A stretch of 64,000 nt of DNA from Arabidopsis thaliana (GCF_000001735.4 NC_003071.7:8487151-8551150); one strand, 5' to 3'. Numbered from the stretch's first letter, positions 38,535 to 50,889 are shown. The notes: a model not told the origin generated them from the sequence alone. Numbers and translations: made by a program.

Positions 38535-38790
38535 TTAAGGAAAATACAAAATATATGAATCTAGCTAGTGGACAAACAATTGTATGTTTCTTATATCTGG
38601 GGCACCCAAGCAGCTAACTAGTGTTTCAAAATAAAAACAAAAGAATGTCCACATAATATTAGGATATTAATACTTAAATCTAGCAAGAATACAACAATTG
38701 TATGAATCTTATGTTTGGATATGCAAGCCGCCAGCTCATATCTCCATATAAAACCAAAAAAAGGTATTTTTGGTAAATATAAATTAGATA
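38535..38790. repeat. Diverged direct duplication, about 130 bp unit
   Basis: ACAATTGTATG, TCTTAT, CAAGC and CAGCTxA in the same order occur at about 38575-38618 and again at about 38693-38738, each preceded by ATCTAGC. Surrounding AATACAAAATA is also repeated at about 38544 and 38792. This is probably an old tandem duplication. Confidence 0.45.
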
Positions 38791-39690
38791 ATACAAAATA
38801 AGTAGATGTGGATATGTATGTATAATGTTTAATAAATTTGGTCCATGTAGTGTTAATATGTGATGTTACATATATTGATAAATAGGTTAGGTTATAGCGC
38901 ACTTAATGATTACATAAATTAGTGAGTGAGAGATTTAATGTGAATGCGAAGAAGGTGGAGGAGAAGAATCAACAATTTGATTGGGGTTTCTGTAAATTTG
39001 AGTTGTAAGCTATATATTCCCCACTAGGCCACTAATAACGGTTATTTTTTCTTCATCACTATTCTTTTGGGTGAAAAAGGTAACGATTATAAAAGAATAA
39101 ACATTATGATCTTTTTTTCCTCCCCATTTTGACTTTCGAGTATAGAGACATTATAGCATTCATAAAGAAACACATTTTTCTTTTATCTATATCGCATGCC
39201 GCATGCGCCATCTATAGCATTCATACGAAACATATCGAGTTTTATCTTTATTCCATGTTCTATTGTATCAATTTTTGAAGAGGAAATGAAATGGTGGTAA
39301 TGGATTATATTAACCAAAGGCCATTGTTATAGACTTATAGTTTTGAATTAAACTCACGGTATATTGTTTTAGGGTCATACACTTTAAAAGCTTACGAAGC
39401 TTTTGACTCTACACGTGTTAAACATTAATAATTACAGTATATCAAAACCAACAAACATTTGAAATTTTGAAACAGAACAGAACAGAACCATATAACATTT
39501 GTCTAACCTAATAATTTGTAGCTGGCATGACGGCTAATCTGTTCGTTTTATTGTTGTTACTTGTCGTCGTTGTCGATGCCAAAATCATGTTTTTTTTGTG
39601 CGTAGTCAATGGTTCAACGATATATTTTAGTAATGAATTCCTATAATTTCTTAAAATTGCAAACCAATAACGTCAGTACACATAAATACC

Positions 39691-39969
39691 ATGGGCTTTT
39701 CGGTGCCTTAATATTAGTGGGCTTATATAGGCAGAAACATACACTTTTCCCCCAAAACTAGTTTTGATAACATGGGCTTTTCAATGTTTAATATTAGTGG
39801 GCTTATATCAATCTAATGAAATTTGAAGAGAAGAGAGAGAGGAACCTGCGGGTCGTTGACTCGTTGTATGTTTCGGCCCATATAAGCCCAGTATTAACTG
39901 AAAATAAAATTAGTTTTTTTCATATTACCATGCATGTTTTTTTCGGCCCATATAAGCCCAATATTACCG
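39691..39969. promoter_or_regulatory. Inverted and direct repeats carrying GCCCA site II motifs
   Basis: Two direct copies of ATGGGCTTTT with TAATATTAGTGGGCTTATAT lie at 39691-39729 and 39772-39808. Two direct copies of TTTCGGCCCATATAAGCCCA lie at 39871-39890 and 39941-39960, in inverted orientation to the first pair. Each copy contributes GCCCA/TGGGC boxes, giving eight in 280 bp upstream of the AP-4 sigma gene. The arrangement suggests promoter motif amplification by local duplication. Confidence 0.6.
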
Positions 39970-40151
39970 TGCAAGTTTTTTCTTATTTTTTAAATTTTAT
40001 CTGAAAGTAAAATTGAACAGAGTACCGATGACGTGTCCTAACTCCCAAGTAGAAGAAGAAGAAGAAGTAAAAAAAAAAAAAAAAAGATCTGAAAGAAATA
40101 AAAAACGAATCGGAAGAGAGAGAGAGAGAGAGAGATTGGAGCTAGTTGGAG

Positions 40152-41245
40152 ATGGGAATAAGGTTCATATTGATGGTGAACAAGCAAGGCCAGACTCGTC
40201 TTGCTCAGTACTACGAATGGCTCACTCTCGAGGAACGTCGCGCTCTCGAAGGCGAAATCGTCCGTAAATGCCTCGCTCGCAACGACCAACAGGTCCCTTC
40301 CTCACTCTTTTCTTCAATTTCTATTAGATCGCTCCTGATTCTCCTCCGATCTCGTCTCATTGATATCTATTTTGATCTCCTTAGTTTTGATATTTTTGGA
40401 TTCTTAGATGATCTGGATATGGATCGATCGGGCATTAGGTTTATTACTTCTCGATAAATTTGGGAATCGAAGTAATTTTGTTGGAAATCTAGATTGATAC
40501 ATAGCCGATTTTGGGAAATTTCGTAGCGGTGATGCATAAATCACCGACCATTGGCTAATTGGATTCAAACTAATTTAGTATCATTGATCCTAATTACATT
40601 AAGGTCTTTGTTAATTCTGTTTAGCTTACGGCATCTGACTAAATTTTTCTGCATTTGCTCTTAATAAACAGTGTTCGTTTGTCGAGCATCGCAACTACAA
40701 GATAGTCTACAGGCGTTACGCATCTCTCTTCTTCATGGTTGGGGTTGATGACGATGAAGTAAGTTTGTTATACATCACTGTTTTCGTATTGAGCTGCATA
40801 CAATTTAGAAGAGTGTTTATGATTGATTTATAGATCATAAGGAAGCAATCGTTATGCATATCATGTCATTATACATGTTTACAATGTATGATGACTCATA
40901 ATGCAAACTATCCTCTCTTCTCTCTGATTCTTGTCGTAGAACGAGCTGGCGATTCTAGAGTTCATACATCTTTTGGTCGAGACAATGGACAAGCATTTTG
41001 GAAATGTGGTAAGCTGTATAGGTTCATAGTAGTCTCGAATCGAATAGACTCTCTTGTTTTTTGTGTTTCCCACTTTGTGATTTATATAAACTCTTTTTTA
41101 TTTTATGCAGTGTGAGCTAGACATAATGTTCCATCTGGAGAAAGCTCATTTCATGCTGGAAGAAATGGTGATGAATGGTTGCATTGTGGAGACAAGCAAA
41201 GCCAACATACTTTCACCTATACAACTTATGGACAAAGCCCATTAA
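40152..41245 (+). CDS. AP-4 adaptor complex sigma subunit
   Basis: Four exons, 40152-40292, 40672-40758, 40940-41008 and 41111-41245, give 143 residues of the small (sigma) adaptin. It starts [20 protein letters not shown], then [38 protein letters not shown] and [19 protein letters not shown]. It ends [18 protein letters not shown], close to AP-4 rather than AP-1/AP-2 sigma. The AP-4 complex works at the trans-Golgi network in vacuolar sorting of storage proteins. Introns fall between codons throughout. Confidence 0.95.
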
Positions 41246-41804
41246 TGCTAAACACCCTGTTTCTATTTCTGTTAATCCGTTTCATCACTTTGTTACACAC
41301 TTCTTCTTGTATTATTATTAACGATGCTTCAAAGAGAGGATAATACAAAAGAAGCAGGAAATCGAAAAGTACCAATTGGGAGTACAATTCACAAGAACCC
41401 GATGATAATAAGGATAGTTACATTGTCTAGCCATTACATCCGCACATAGGTCTGTTTGTCGACTTCTTGAAAAAAACGAATGGCTGAAAAGTGTCTTCTT
41501 GGATTCCTTAAGATCTCTTTTGTGTATGTTTTCAGCCTTGGCCATTTGGTTGGATCATCAATAGGTTGAACCAATTGCTTAGAGTCACTGTCAAACTGAA
41601 CATACTTATATTCCAAGTTGTCCAAGCATGACCTTGTCCACACTAGTGTCCTAGCTAGTACCTACCACTTCCATGTTTTAACCACAATCTTCAGAAAGTC
41701 TTGTCACCTTACCACTCTTTTTTAATCTTCTAGTATCCAACCAACTCCACATATTGTTGAATCTGCATTTAGGTTTTACCTTTCAATAATCAATGACTTT
41801 ACCA
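41246..41804. other. AP-4 sigma 3' region
   Basis: The 3' UTR is followed by a minus-strand open frame at 41434-41643 reading FDSDSKQLVQPIDDPTKWPR. It has no in-frame ATG near its upstream end and no family I recognise. It could be a gene fragment. TACCAATAATCAATGACTTTA is doubled at about 41785-41824. Confidence 0.35.
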
Positions 41805-43785
41805 ATAATCAATGACTTTAGTTTTTTAGCTTTAAATTCTATGTGACATACTGTTACGTACTGACGTATCATTTATATGGAGAGAGTTGACCACATTTCA
41901 TATACATGATTTGTGTGTAGTTTCTTCATTGAGTTTCGGGATTTCAAATGGATTTCATTATTTGTTGATGTTAGGTTGTTAGATTTTGGATTTTATTATT
42001 TTTCTTCATATATGGTTGTTGTCAACGCTTAATCCAGAATGATTACCTAGATTCTGATCTTATGTTTAATTCATCAAGTCACCAAAAATATTGTTGAATT
42101 GTTTGAAGAAATATAGGAGAGTCAAACGTCCTTAGTCAACAAGAATTGAAGATAAGACATTTTGTGAACAAATGAAACTTGAAATTTTAATGCTTGCTTG
42201 AATTTTAAAAATCAAACGAGAGTTTAGTTTTTAGGGATTTGATTGCTTAGATAGTTATTGTTATAAGAGCGGGTTAACTTTATCTTAGTGACTGAATTCA
42301 AGAACAACGCTTAGTCTCATTCCTTTAATTATGGCCATGTTCGACGGAGAGTCGCCAACGACTACCTCATCAAGAGATCTAAATGACGTTGACGGCGACC
42401 ATTAACAAAGCAAAACGACGACAGTAGATGTAAAACGACGATGACAGCAGATGTTATCAATCTATTATATCTCTTATTAATACACTACATGTGTTTACCT
42501 CTTTAACTAATAAAATAAAGTTATAGAACAAAACTTAAATTAATTTCCATCTAAAATAAAAAACTGATTTTTTGTGAAATTTATAATTAAATATTAAAAC
42601 GATAAATATTATGAAATGGATAAAGTAATATAGATTTACGATATTAAAATGCACAATAATACCAAGCAAATTTTATTGTCATGTACTATATTTATTTTAT
42701 TTTAAAACATATCAATTTATAGGGTGCAATTTTTATAACCGGAAAGACAAATGTATGTTTAAATATTAGTTTATTGACATCTTCGCATTCTTAGCTAGAT
42801 GTTCTGGACTTGGTGGATGTTTTTTGTGTCCTGGAGGATAAAATGGAGGTGTAAAGCCTGGGAATTGATTCACTGATGTCTTCACAATTCCGTTTGATGG
42901 AGGAGCATATGGGGTTGGGAAAATTGGATATCTAGCATGAGCAAGGCCAAATGTAAGAAGAAACAAGGTAACCACCATTTTTACCACCATTTTTATCTGA
43001 GAGTGCTTGACAATTAGTTTCATTTTTTGTTGTTTGTGATTAAAAATGTTTATCTATCTTTCTTATTTATATTGTTGTGACATAAATAAAATGAAGCAAT
43101 ATAATAATTTTTGTTGACAATAAATGTATGCTGGCCAAAAAGTATGGCAATATGATCAAATTTTTTAAAATTAAATTTTATGTTATAAATTTTCTATTAA
43201 TAAAGTAAGTGTTTTCTAAAAAACGTTTTGAGAAGTTGACTTGTGACATTTCTCTTTTTGACACGTGTCTTTCTTCTTAAACTCAAAATACACCATTATG
43301 TATTTTCATTAAATTTTATTATATTATTATATTAAAATTTTCAAATTTCAAAGATAACTTTTTATTTATTTGCTTTATCATATCTAAAATATATTCCAAA
43401 GACACAAATTTTTATTTATTTTCTTTGTATCATCTTAAAATTTATTGTAAAGATACATTTTTTATTTGTTTATTTTCTATCATAAAAAACAATTATGAAA
43501 GAGGCACAATTTTTATTTAGTTTTCGTTTTGAATCTAGAGGCACAAGTTTTACTTTATTATTTTTTAGAAAAGATGGAAAAGATAACATTAAAGTAGATA
43601 CATTTGTTTTCTATTTTCTTCTCATTAAATTAAAAAAAACTATATAGTAAAGTAAAGTTCCTCGAAAAACAAATTTTGAGAACGTGACATATGACATATC
43701 TCATTTTGGCATGAGTCCTTCTTCTTAAATTCAAATATATCATTATGTATTTTAATTAGATTTTATTATATTATTATTGAAATAC
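41805..43785. repeat. Direct segmental duplication flanking MIOX2, left copy
   Basis: This block is repeated in the same orientation at about 50505-52818, with an offset of 9,014 bp at the peptide gene. Shared landmarks are TTAGATTTTGGATTTTATTA, TTGTTGTCAACGCTTAATC, CAAACGAGAGTTTAGTTTTT, TTATCAATCTATTATATCTC and the peptide gene. The 3' part (from about 43190) contains its own 450-bp internal duplication, with ACATTTCTCTTTTTGACACG and ACATATCTCATTTTGGCATG at homologous places. The edges fade near 41805 and 43785. TCTATTAATAAAGTAAGTG at 43190 resembles a Helitron 5' end. Confidence 0.8.
42766..43023 (-). CDS. Small secreted proline-rich peptide precursor, copy 1
   Basis: The single exon encodes 85 residues from the ATG at 43023. 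A better signal-peptide start is Met12 (ATG at 42990): MVVKMVVTLFLLTFGLAHA, with cleavage likely before RYP. The mature part is about 55 residues, Pro-rich, without cysteine: RYPIFPTPYAPPSNGIVK, then NQFPGFTPPFYPPGHKKHPP, then a basic tail ending AKMSIN. I do not recognise the family. It is not CLE, RGF, CEP, IDA or PIP by motif. Residues 25-72 are identical in the second copy. A TATA-like TTATTTATATTG lies just upstream (about 43065-43076, plus-strand reading). It is probably an apoplastic peptide or wall protein. Confidence 0.55.
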   Translation of the reverse strand: MKLIVKHSQIKMVVKMVVTLFLLTFGLAHARYPIFPTPYAPPSNGIVKTSVNQFPGFTPPFYPPGHKKHPPSPEHLAKNAKMSIN

Positions 43786-43955
43786 TTATTTCATACAACA
43801 TAACTTTTAAACTGATGGGGGAAAAAATTACAAATGAACACACCAACTTTTTTATTAGATAGATTTATCTTCCGTTGTATACAATAGAAACTCGTTAACC
43901 TTCGATCTCGTTCTCCTCATAAAAGATAGTTAATTAATTGACTCGTAGCTTTATC
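43786..43955. other. Spacer at MIOX2 3' end
   Basis: This is the MIOX2 3' UTR side. TTTTATTAGATAGAT at about 43852-43866 resembles the inverse of a Helitron-type terminus. Confidence 0.35.
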
Positions 43956-46204
43956 TCACCATTTTAGTTTCGCCGGAAAATACTGCAATGTCAAAAAAAT
44001 ATATACACATTAGACAAATTATTACAAGTTTGGTTATTAAAGAAATTATATTTAAATGTATTTTTACCTTGTTGATGAGTGAAATGTAGTAAGGCTTCAC
44101 TTGTTCGACATCTACCAGAACTTTGCTCTTACTGTATAGGTCATATTTACTGCAATACATTATTGTTCGTCAGTATCACATAATTGGAAATGAAGTCTAT
44201 AAAATAAATAACATAAGATGAAAGAGAGAACAAAAAAGAAAAAAAAAACTTACTTGAAGACATGGAGCCACTTGAGATCATCTCTGTCCTCATCGTTCAT
44301 CAAGTGTGTGTAGGCTCCTGCCTTGTGCAATGCTGCATAATTTTTAAATTCAATGTTAATGACACCAAATTTAAATAATAGTTATCTAATATGTATAATT
44401 AATTCATTAATACAAAGAAATATGTATATATGGTTGAAAACGTACGATAAAAGGAATGATATCGAATAATGAAGAGACCAGCGTGAGGAAGGGTCGTGCC
44501 ATTCTTCTTAGCCACCTATATATATTTTAAATGACGAAATCAGCAAAATTGGTAATAGTTTTTGTAATTGTTTTCGATAGGTTTATTCATAGTAAATACG
44601 AAGTAGATAATTAATTACCAAATACATGTAGTCGTCATGACCCCATGACATGAGAACATTGTCTAAACCACATCCTTCAGTGTAAACTCCATTTTTTGTG
44701 TTGTACTTTGGGTTGTTGATATCATGGTTTCCTTTGAAATACTGCAAGACAACAATGGTAAATATATTAATCAAGAGCTCAAGTATATTTTTGTCACTTA
44801 ATTTAATCGGAAAACGTTAGCAAAAAATCGGAAATATACTAAGAATAGAACTATTTTATCTTCTTTTTTTTTTTTTTACCTTGTGGTGAATATTGGCTGA
44901 GTCGAAGGTACATCCAACTGGAAATGTATCGCCTACAATTTGGTGGAAGTGTTAAAAATTTTTTAATTTAATTCTAAACAAAGAAGAGGATAAGTCATAT
45001 TGAATACACACCAACGACAGCCCACTGGGGAAGACCACCGAATTCTGGCAGAAGGAGAACCTTGCCAAGATCTGAAAATGAAATTGTAATTTGAAATAAA
45101 TTATCTTGCACACGTAATCTAACGCAAAGCATTAAAAGAATAGGTAGCTTAGATATGTTGATTAGTTTACATGTATGCATTAAGATATTTAATATGTTGA
45201 ATAGTAACATAACCAGTATAAGAAGCTATATGAACTTTCAAAATTGTTCAACATAACAAATCGTTTGCTCTTATCATTTTGAAATTTCTCAATATAAACC
45301 ATAAGAAGAAAAAAAGACTAAAGAATACATAGTCAGGATGCTTTGTTGAACACTATAAATGGTAGATTTTTCAAAAGTGGTGTATATTTTTTATGATATA
45401 GCAGAATAAGACATGTACCATGGATTAGGGCAGTGAGATGGAGCCAATCTTCGTCGGGATAGTCCCTTCGAATGGCTTCAGCGGTTTGGAGAAGGTGTTG
45501 AATTTGAGGCTCATCAAGATCCGGATCGCTTTCATCAACAACATTGTTCAATAACTCACAACATTCCCATATACTCATTTCCATCTTGTTAAGTTTTCCA
45601 TACTCTTTCCTCATCTTCTTCACCTGTCCAATTGTTTGAAGATCGATTTTCAATAAACATTATTTACTTATAATTTAATTAACTAGACCATAGTGAAAGT
45701 ATGTTTGTTTTGCTTACAAAGTCATAGGTCTGGTGAATGTGTTGCATCCTGTAAAATTCCTCAACACCTTGTTGTCTCTCGCTTTCACCATTCTCATAAT
45801 CCCTAAAAGAAAAGAGAGACTGTAATTAGTTTTGATCCAAAACAACATTTATGTCCATAAATATATGGATCAATCCATTAAACAAACCTGAAGGAATGGC
45901 CCAAGAAATTCATATCAGGAGCATCGAATGCATCAGTTTCCTTTGATTTTGGAACCACAAAACCTCCATCCAACACCAATTCATTATCCCTCTCCTCTAT
46001 CACTTTCTTTTCATCCACTCTTGAATCTATAATCGTCACCACAAAATTATTTTCATAGCTTTTTTTCTTGTAATGATATTGTTCATATTCTCATGCACTA
46101 ATATCAATCTAATCTCCAATATTTGATTAATTATCTATATCTATATATCTTAAAAGAAGCAATGAAACCTTACCAGGAACAAAATGTTCAACAAGAATAG
46201 TCAT
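43956..46204 (-). CDS. MIOX2: Myo-inositol oxygenase 2
   Basis: The enzyme oxidises myo-inositol to D-glucuronate with a di-iron centre, feeding UDP-glucuronate and cell-wall polysaccharides. Eleven exons give 317 residues: 46174-46204, 45888-46026, 45718-45802, 45419-45623, 45012-45071, 44880-44932, 44619-44741, 44446-44515, 44254-44332, 44068-44149 and 43956-43982. HD-type metal motifs are TALIHDLGK (His153/Asp154), GNHDINNPKY and SWGHDDYMYL. The substrate lid is VDESDPDLDEPQ. The C-terminus is KYFPAKLKW, encoded by a 9-codon last exon. A TATA box (TATAAATA on the minus strand) lies at about 46326-46334. The gene sits between the two copies of the peptide-bearing duplication. Confidence 0.97.
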
Positions 46205-47978
46205 CTTGCTCGGAATTTGATACGTAATTTAGATTAAAACTTTTGATGATAAACAAAAAAAAACGAGAAATTGTGTGAATTGTTGTGTGAAAGATGTTGT
46301 TGGAAGGAGACGAGAATGGAGATGGTATTTATATTGATCCAATCAAAAAGTCCTTCCTGCAGATTTGGAGACAGTGCAAGTCCTTAGATATCAAACATAA
46401 CTTGAGTTGTGTCCTCAAACTGAAATTAACGTAGAAAGGTGTCACACTTCACCGTATCTTCGTTATAACCAAAACTCACGCTCGTTTTAGAAGCGTGTAA
46501 TTCACGTTTACTTTCAAGACGTGTTTGTGTTTACACGCTCTAAAATTAGAGTTTCTTTTGCGCTAATCTTATCTCAATTGTTATTAGTTTGTTAAAATTT
46601 ATCTCTTGACGCGGATTTGCATTAATATTTTACTGTTTCTGTTGTTTGTTTAAGATATAACTGTTTCATTAGTTAAAAAAGAAGAAGATATAACTGTTAT
46701 TTTTCAGCTTTTATTCGATTAAAATCCGATAACAAAAAAAAAAGATATAGCTGTTTCGTTTTATCTAAACAAAAAATCAAAGGATCGATTATTAGTTAAT
46801 AGTTATATATGGCAAATTATCTAATTTTAGATAAATCGTAGATAATTTTGCATGACCTTTTTTTAGTATATCAGCATTCCACACTGAATTTTTAGAAGCC
46901 CTTTTTAGAATGTCAATGTATGTTTGTAAAACCTGATAAAATAATCTACTAAAAAGTACAAGATAATCTAAAAAAATGAGAAAATGTTAGAATGAGAGAG
47001 AGCAAGTTAGGAAAACAAATTTAGGAAAATCTAAGGAGTCCTGAATTGGGAAATAATGAAATGAAATGTCCTTAGCAGCAAAATAGAAATTGGGAGTCGA
47101 GAAAAACAGCTGTGTTCTTCTGTTTTTGCGATGGTTTAATTTTAAGAATAAAGAAATTAACAAGTTGGGAGGAGAAAAAACAAGTCATCGTGACGTGTAT
47201 AATATTATCTCAATTAGCTGTTGTGTATTGACCAAACCTCTGACTCAGCATCTACTCACATTTCAATTTCTTTTTTGTGGCTTTCTACAATGTTAGTATT
47301 AATTTTCCTTTGGATTAATTGTCGTTTTTATAACGTTTATGTGATTTTAGTGAGAAAAATTATCCTAATCCATATATATAGATTTTCAAAAGATATGTTG
47401 ACTCTTAACATTTTACTACGTTATACTTAAAATATTTAGTCAGAAAAAAAGAATATATCATGAACTAACAATTTTTGTAAATATTATATTCCAAATTAAT
47501 AGATTTGGTGAAGTGTTACATACTTAAGGAAACGACAAAAAAATAAAAAAAATACATAAGAAATTGCGGCGGGTATACTCCACCGTCAATAGCACTTTGT
47601 CTTCATCTGCAACGCGTGATCTTTTTAGCCCTTTGATATAGATCATAGAGTAGTCGTTTGATTTAATCTTTTTCTGATATTTTGATATCAAAAATAATTA
47701 TTGGACCAAAACAAAAACATGAATAGTTTGTACCAAAATAGAAACAAAAAATCATAAAACATTGTGACTTTGTCTGGCTGACGTCAATAAAGATATTAAT
47801 AGTAGCTCTTGACCTTTTAAAATTCAACGAGCTCGTGACCTCTTATCCTACATATATTGAAGACAAACACCGCACTGCTTAGTGCTTACGAGTTACGACT
47901 TCGGCCAACCACGTTCCACCAAGCCAATCAAAAGTACATGCATCTCAAGCCTTAAAATGTATGATTCAGTTATAGTAT
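46205..47978. other. MIOX2 upstream region
   Basis: This holds the MIOX2 leader and promoter (to about 46600), then AT-rich DNA with no recognised gene. Short open frames near 47090-47430 look random. Confidence 0.45.
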
Positions 47979-48134
47979 ATAAGGCTTTAAATGGTGACTG
48001 CGTTTTGCGGTGCGGGAGAAGTGCGATGCGGTTCAAATAATAACAAAAATACATAAATATATATGTATATGTAGAGATTTTGATACTGTTACAACACTGT
48101 TGCGATACGGTTTTGGTCACCATTCACAGCCTAA
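47979..48134. mobile_element. Short hAT-type MITE candidate
   Basis: The left end AAGGCTTTAAATGGTGACTG (from 47981) and the reverse complement of the right end, TTTAGGCTGTGAATGGTGAC (48134 inward), form imperfect terminal inverted repeats. GCGTTTTGCGGTGCGG near the left and GCGATACGG near the right are subterminal repeats typical of hAT MITEs. I could not find a clear 8-bp target duplication. Confidence 0.55.
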
Positions 48135-48429
48135 ATTTCAATATCTAGATAATTTAAGAACACAAAAAATTATTAAACATTATTAAAAATATGTTTTGAT
48201 ATTAAATATTATTATATTTAAATGTTTATAATCTCGACCTTAAATATTTAAATTATATAGGGACTCAATTATATATCTAGATCTCTTGAAAGAATCTTAT
48301 CTAGAGGTTGTATTTCATAATAACAAGATTGTTCATGAGATTAAAAATCCTAAGTTTCATTATATCAATAAAGATATTGTGTTTTATGAGATTAATGGGG
48401 ATGAAGTTGATTTTACTTAATATTTTGTG

Positions 48430-49560
48430 TTAAATGGTCAAAATACAGACCTTAAACAAACGCTCATGGTAGGCAACCCACATAATTTTCTATTTTTATT
48501 TTTCTTTCCTTTTCTGAATTTTGGTTTTCTTCTCTTAGGATTTATTACGGTAAAATCACGTTCGTTGTTAAAAAGCCTAGATAAATGCGTGTATTGTTTG
48601 GTTCGTGATCGATATTCCTTCGCCGAGAGCACACACTTTTCACTAAATCTATATAGGAAGACAACTATGGAATATTGAAAATTCCTTTGGATCTTGGGAT
48701 ATTATACAGAGTAAGGGATGTTGATTAAACTCATGGTCAAGTACATAAAGTAGGTTATGGAATCGAGTTGATGAAGAGTACAAAGTAGAAGTTTCCAAGA
48801 ATATGTAAGTTTCCACCTTCAAACCTTTTCTTTTGATCTCTGAATTTTGTTCGTTCTTGCTTGAAGACAAGCAAAAATTCAAGTTCGGGAGAATTGATCA
48901 TAATTTTTATTGGTTTATAACTATTTTTTGTTTTGTTTTGGAGTCTTTTATTTGTCAAAGTGTAGTTTTAAAGCTTTCAAGTCTATTTCGAGTCTCTACA
49001 GGTTTTAGGTTGGTTTGAGGAAAACAAACCGTTTTAGAATGCAAACATGTATTTGGAGATGTAAGATTACATAAAAGCGTCAAAAGTTTGGTTTTAGATG
49101 AAAGACTTCCTACTGTACAATCATCCTCATATTTTGACACAAGATAGATGAGGATCTTCTTTCGTTTTCAAGTGATTTGAATCAACTCTAAAAGTGCAAT
49201 CAAAACTTATGGTCGATTTACTAAAGACATGTCAAACTGCCAAATAGTTAAAGCTGCCGAACAACTAAAGCTAATGTGGAAATTAATCCAGGGAACCAGG
49301 GATCGACCGGTCCAAAATTGGAATCGATCAGTCTACATTCAAACAAGATTTTAAAGTTTCCAAAATGATCCTAAACCGACCAAAACGCATTTCTTGTATT
49401 AGAAAATCATAGTGGTTAAGTTTTAGACGAGAGACGTATTTTATTCAGGTTTGTACCGTCTTTTACGAGCTTTTGAGAGAGGATTTACGAACCTTTTTAA
49501 AAATTCGGAGAAGATTTATATACCTTCGTATTTATTTAATTATGATTTCTTTTTTTGCTT
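48430..49560 (+). mobile_element. Ty3/gypsy-like (Athila-type) remnant
   Basis: GGTAGGCAACCCACAT at about 48469 and GAAGACAAGCAAAAATTCAA with TTCGGGAGAATTGATCA at 48864-48900 resemble sequence that precedes the 3' LTR region of Athila-type gypsy elements. No intact gag-pol frame is present and LTR ends were not located. The sequence after it to 50504 is AT-rich and unassigned. Confidence 0.4.
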
Positions 49561-50536
49561 ATATTAGGTGAGTTTCCACGCTATATACGGACTTATGTTT
49601 AGCTATGATGTTTTCTTGTATTGTCTTGACTTTTTCATTCATTCTAAGAATTTATAAATTTTTAAAATTGTTTCCAAATGAAACTCTTAAATTTTATATC
49701 ATATAATTAAAAACTTTCATAAAATTCACACGTCTAGATTATAGATGAAAAAAGAGATCTCAAGTTTGTTAGAGAAAAAAGAGAATTCAGAATAAACATT
49801 AGTTCATCAATGTGAGATACATGCTTATCATCATGCATGTTGTTAATTAATATTGCGATTCGTAGAAGGTGTTTTTTTTTTTGTGCGCTTTAGGTTGAGG
49901 TAAATCAATATCACGAGGTTTCTCTTTCACCAAAATAATTTGAACTTCATCTATAACTAGAAAGAACAATAATAATGTTCATGAGTTGTGTTTCCATTAA
50001 ACCTTCTGCTACCTTTGTTTCTAAACCCAAGAACTCAGCTTCATGTACACAAGCCAATTCATGAAACTACTATTTGCCACATAGAACCTACAGTCAATTT
50101 AACTACATCAAACATACACACACTTTTGCATTTTGTATGGATAAGAAGGTGTAAGAACAAAAATGAATGACGACGTGTGCTACCATTTAATTATTCTATT
50201 CATGTTTTTCTTTTTTTTTTCTTTTGTATTTTGCTGACTTAAGTACTAGAACAATATTAATGTTAGTAAAAACAATGTAGATATAAACGTATAAAATAAC
50301 CTTACAAACTCCTTGATAAACTTACCTTTAACTATTTGGTGCATATAAAGTAGTTATGAGGTGATGGAGTTTAAAAACTACTTTAGCTTTGAGAATGATG
50401 GCTTATGAAGAGTCGATGCTTTAAAATGATAGAGGAGAAGTGTAAGGGTCCATGATAATCTGAAATCTAAGGGGTAAGTCATTGATTATTGAAAGGTAAA
50501 ACTTAACTTAAGGTTTTTAGCTTTAAATTTTATGTG

Positions 50537-50889
50537 GACATGTGGCACTCTATAGATATTAAATTCTATAACCGAAAAAACCGAAACCGAATGAATTCAA
50601 ACCAAAATATTTTAGGTAACCAAAAATATCCAAAATATAATTATATCCAAAAGTAAATATTTAGCCATTATGAATTAATGACTATTGGTAAAAATAAATT
50701 AATAACATAAGTAGAATAAAATGAAAATAGTGCTTGATACATTATTATGATTTTTTTATTTATTGAATGTTTTTAGAAATTTATTTAAGAGTGAAATTAA
50801 TAAAGAATTTAACACAACAAAAGACTTTTGATTTTTTCTCAATTAGTTTGCTAATCTTTTAATTTAATAAATGTAGAATGACACATGTC
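50537..50889. mobile_element. Non-autonomous TIR element inserted in right duplication copy
   Basis: This segment is absent from the left copy. Its ends form inverted repeats: left GACATGTGGCACTCTA, and reverse complement of the right GACATGTGTCATTCTA. It encodes nothing. A target-site duplication is not clear, so the superfamily is not assigned. Confidence 0.5.

Larger units (their letters stand above)
36890..40151. other. 3.3-kb AT-rich intergenic region
   Basis: This holds the LRR gene promoter, then AT-rich sequence with no recognisable gene. It includes a diverged direct duplication at about 38535-38790, the GCCCA repeat cluster at 39691-39969 and, at the right end, the AP-4 sigma leader with GAAGAAGAAGAAG and (GA)n tracts (40050-40135). 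Confidence 0.5.

Noticed and set aside
41434-41643. Minus-strand ORF reading DDPTKWPRLKTYTKEIL
   Set aside because: The amino-acid texture looks gene-like but there is no ATG at its upstream end and no known match; kept only as a note.
43190-43866. Complete Helitron
   Set aside because: A TCTATTAATAAAG start-like sequence and a matching inverse occur, but no CTRR end with a 3' hairpin could be shown.
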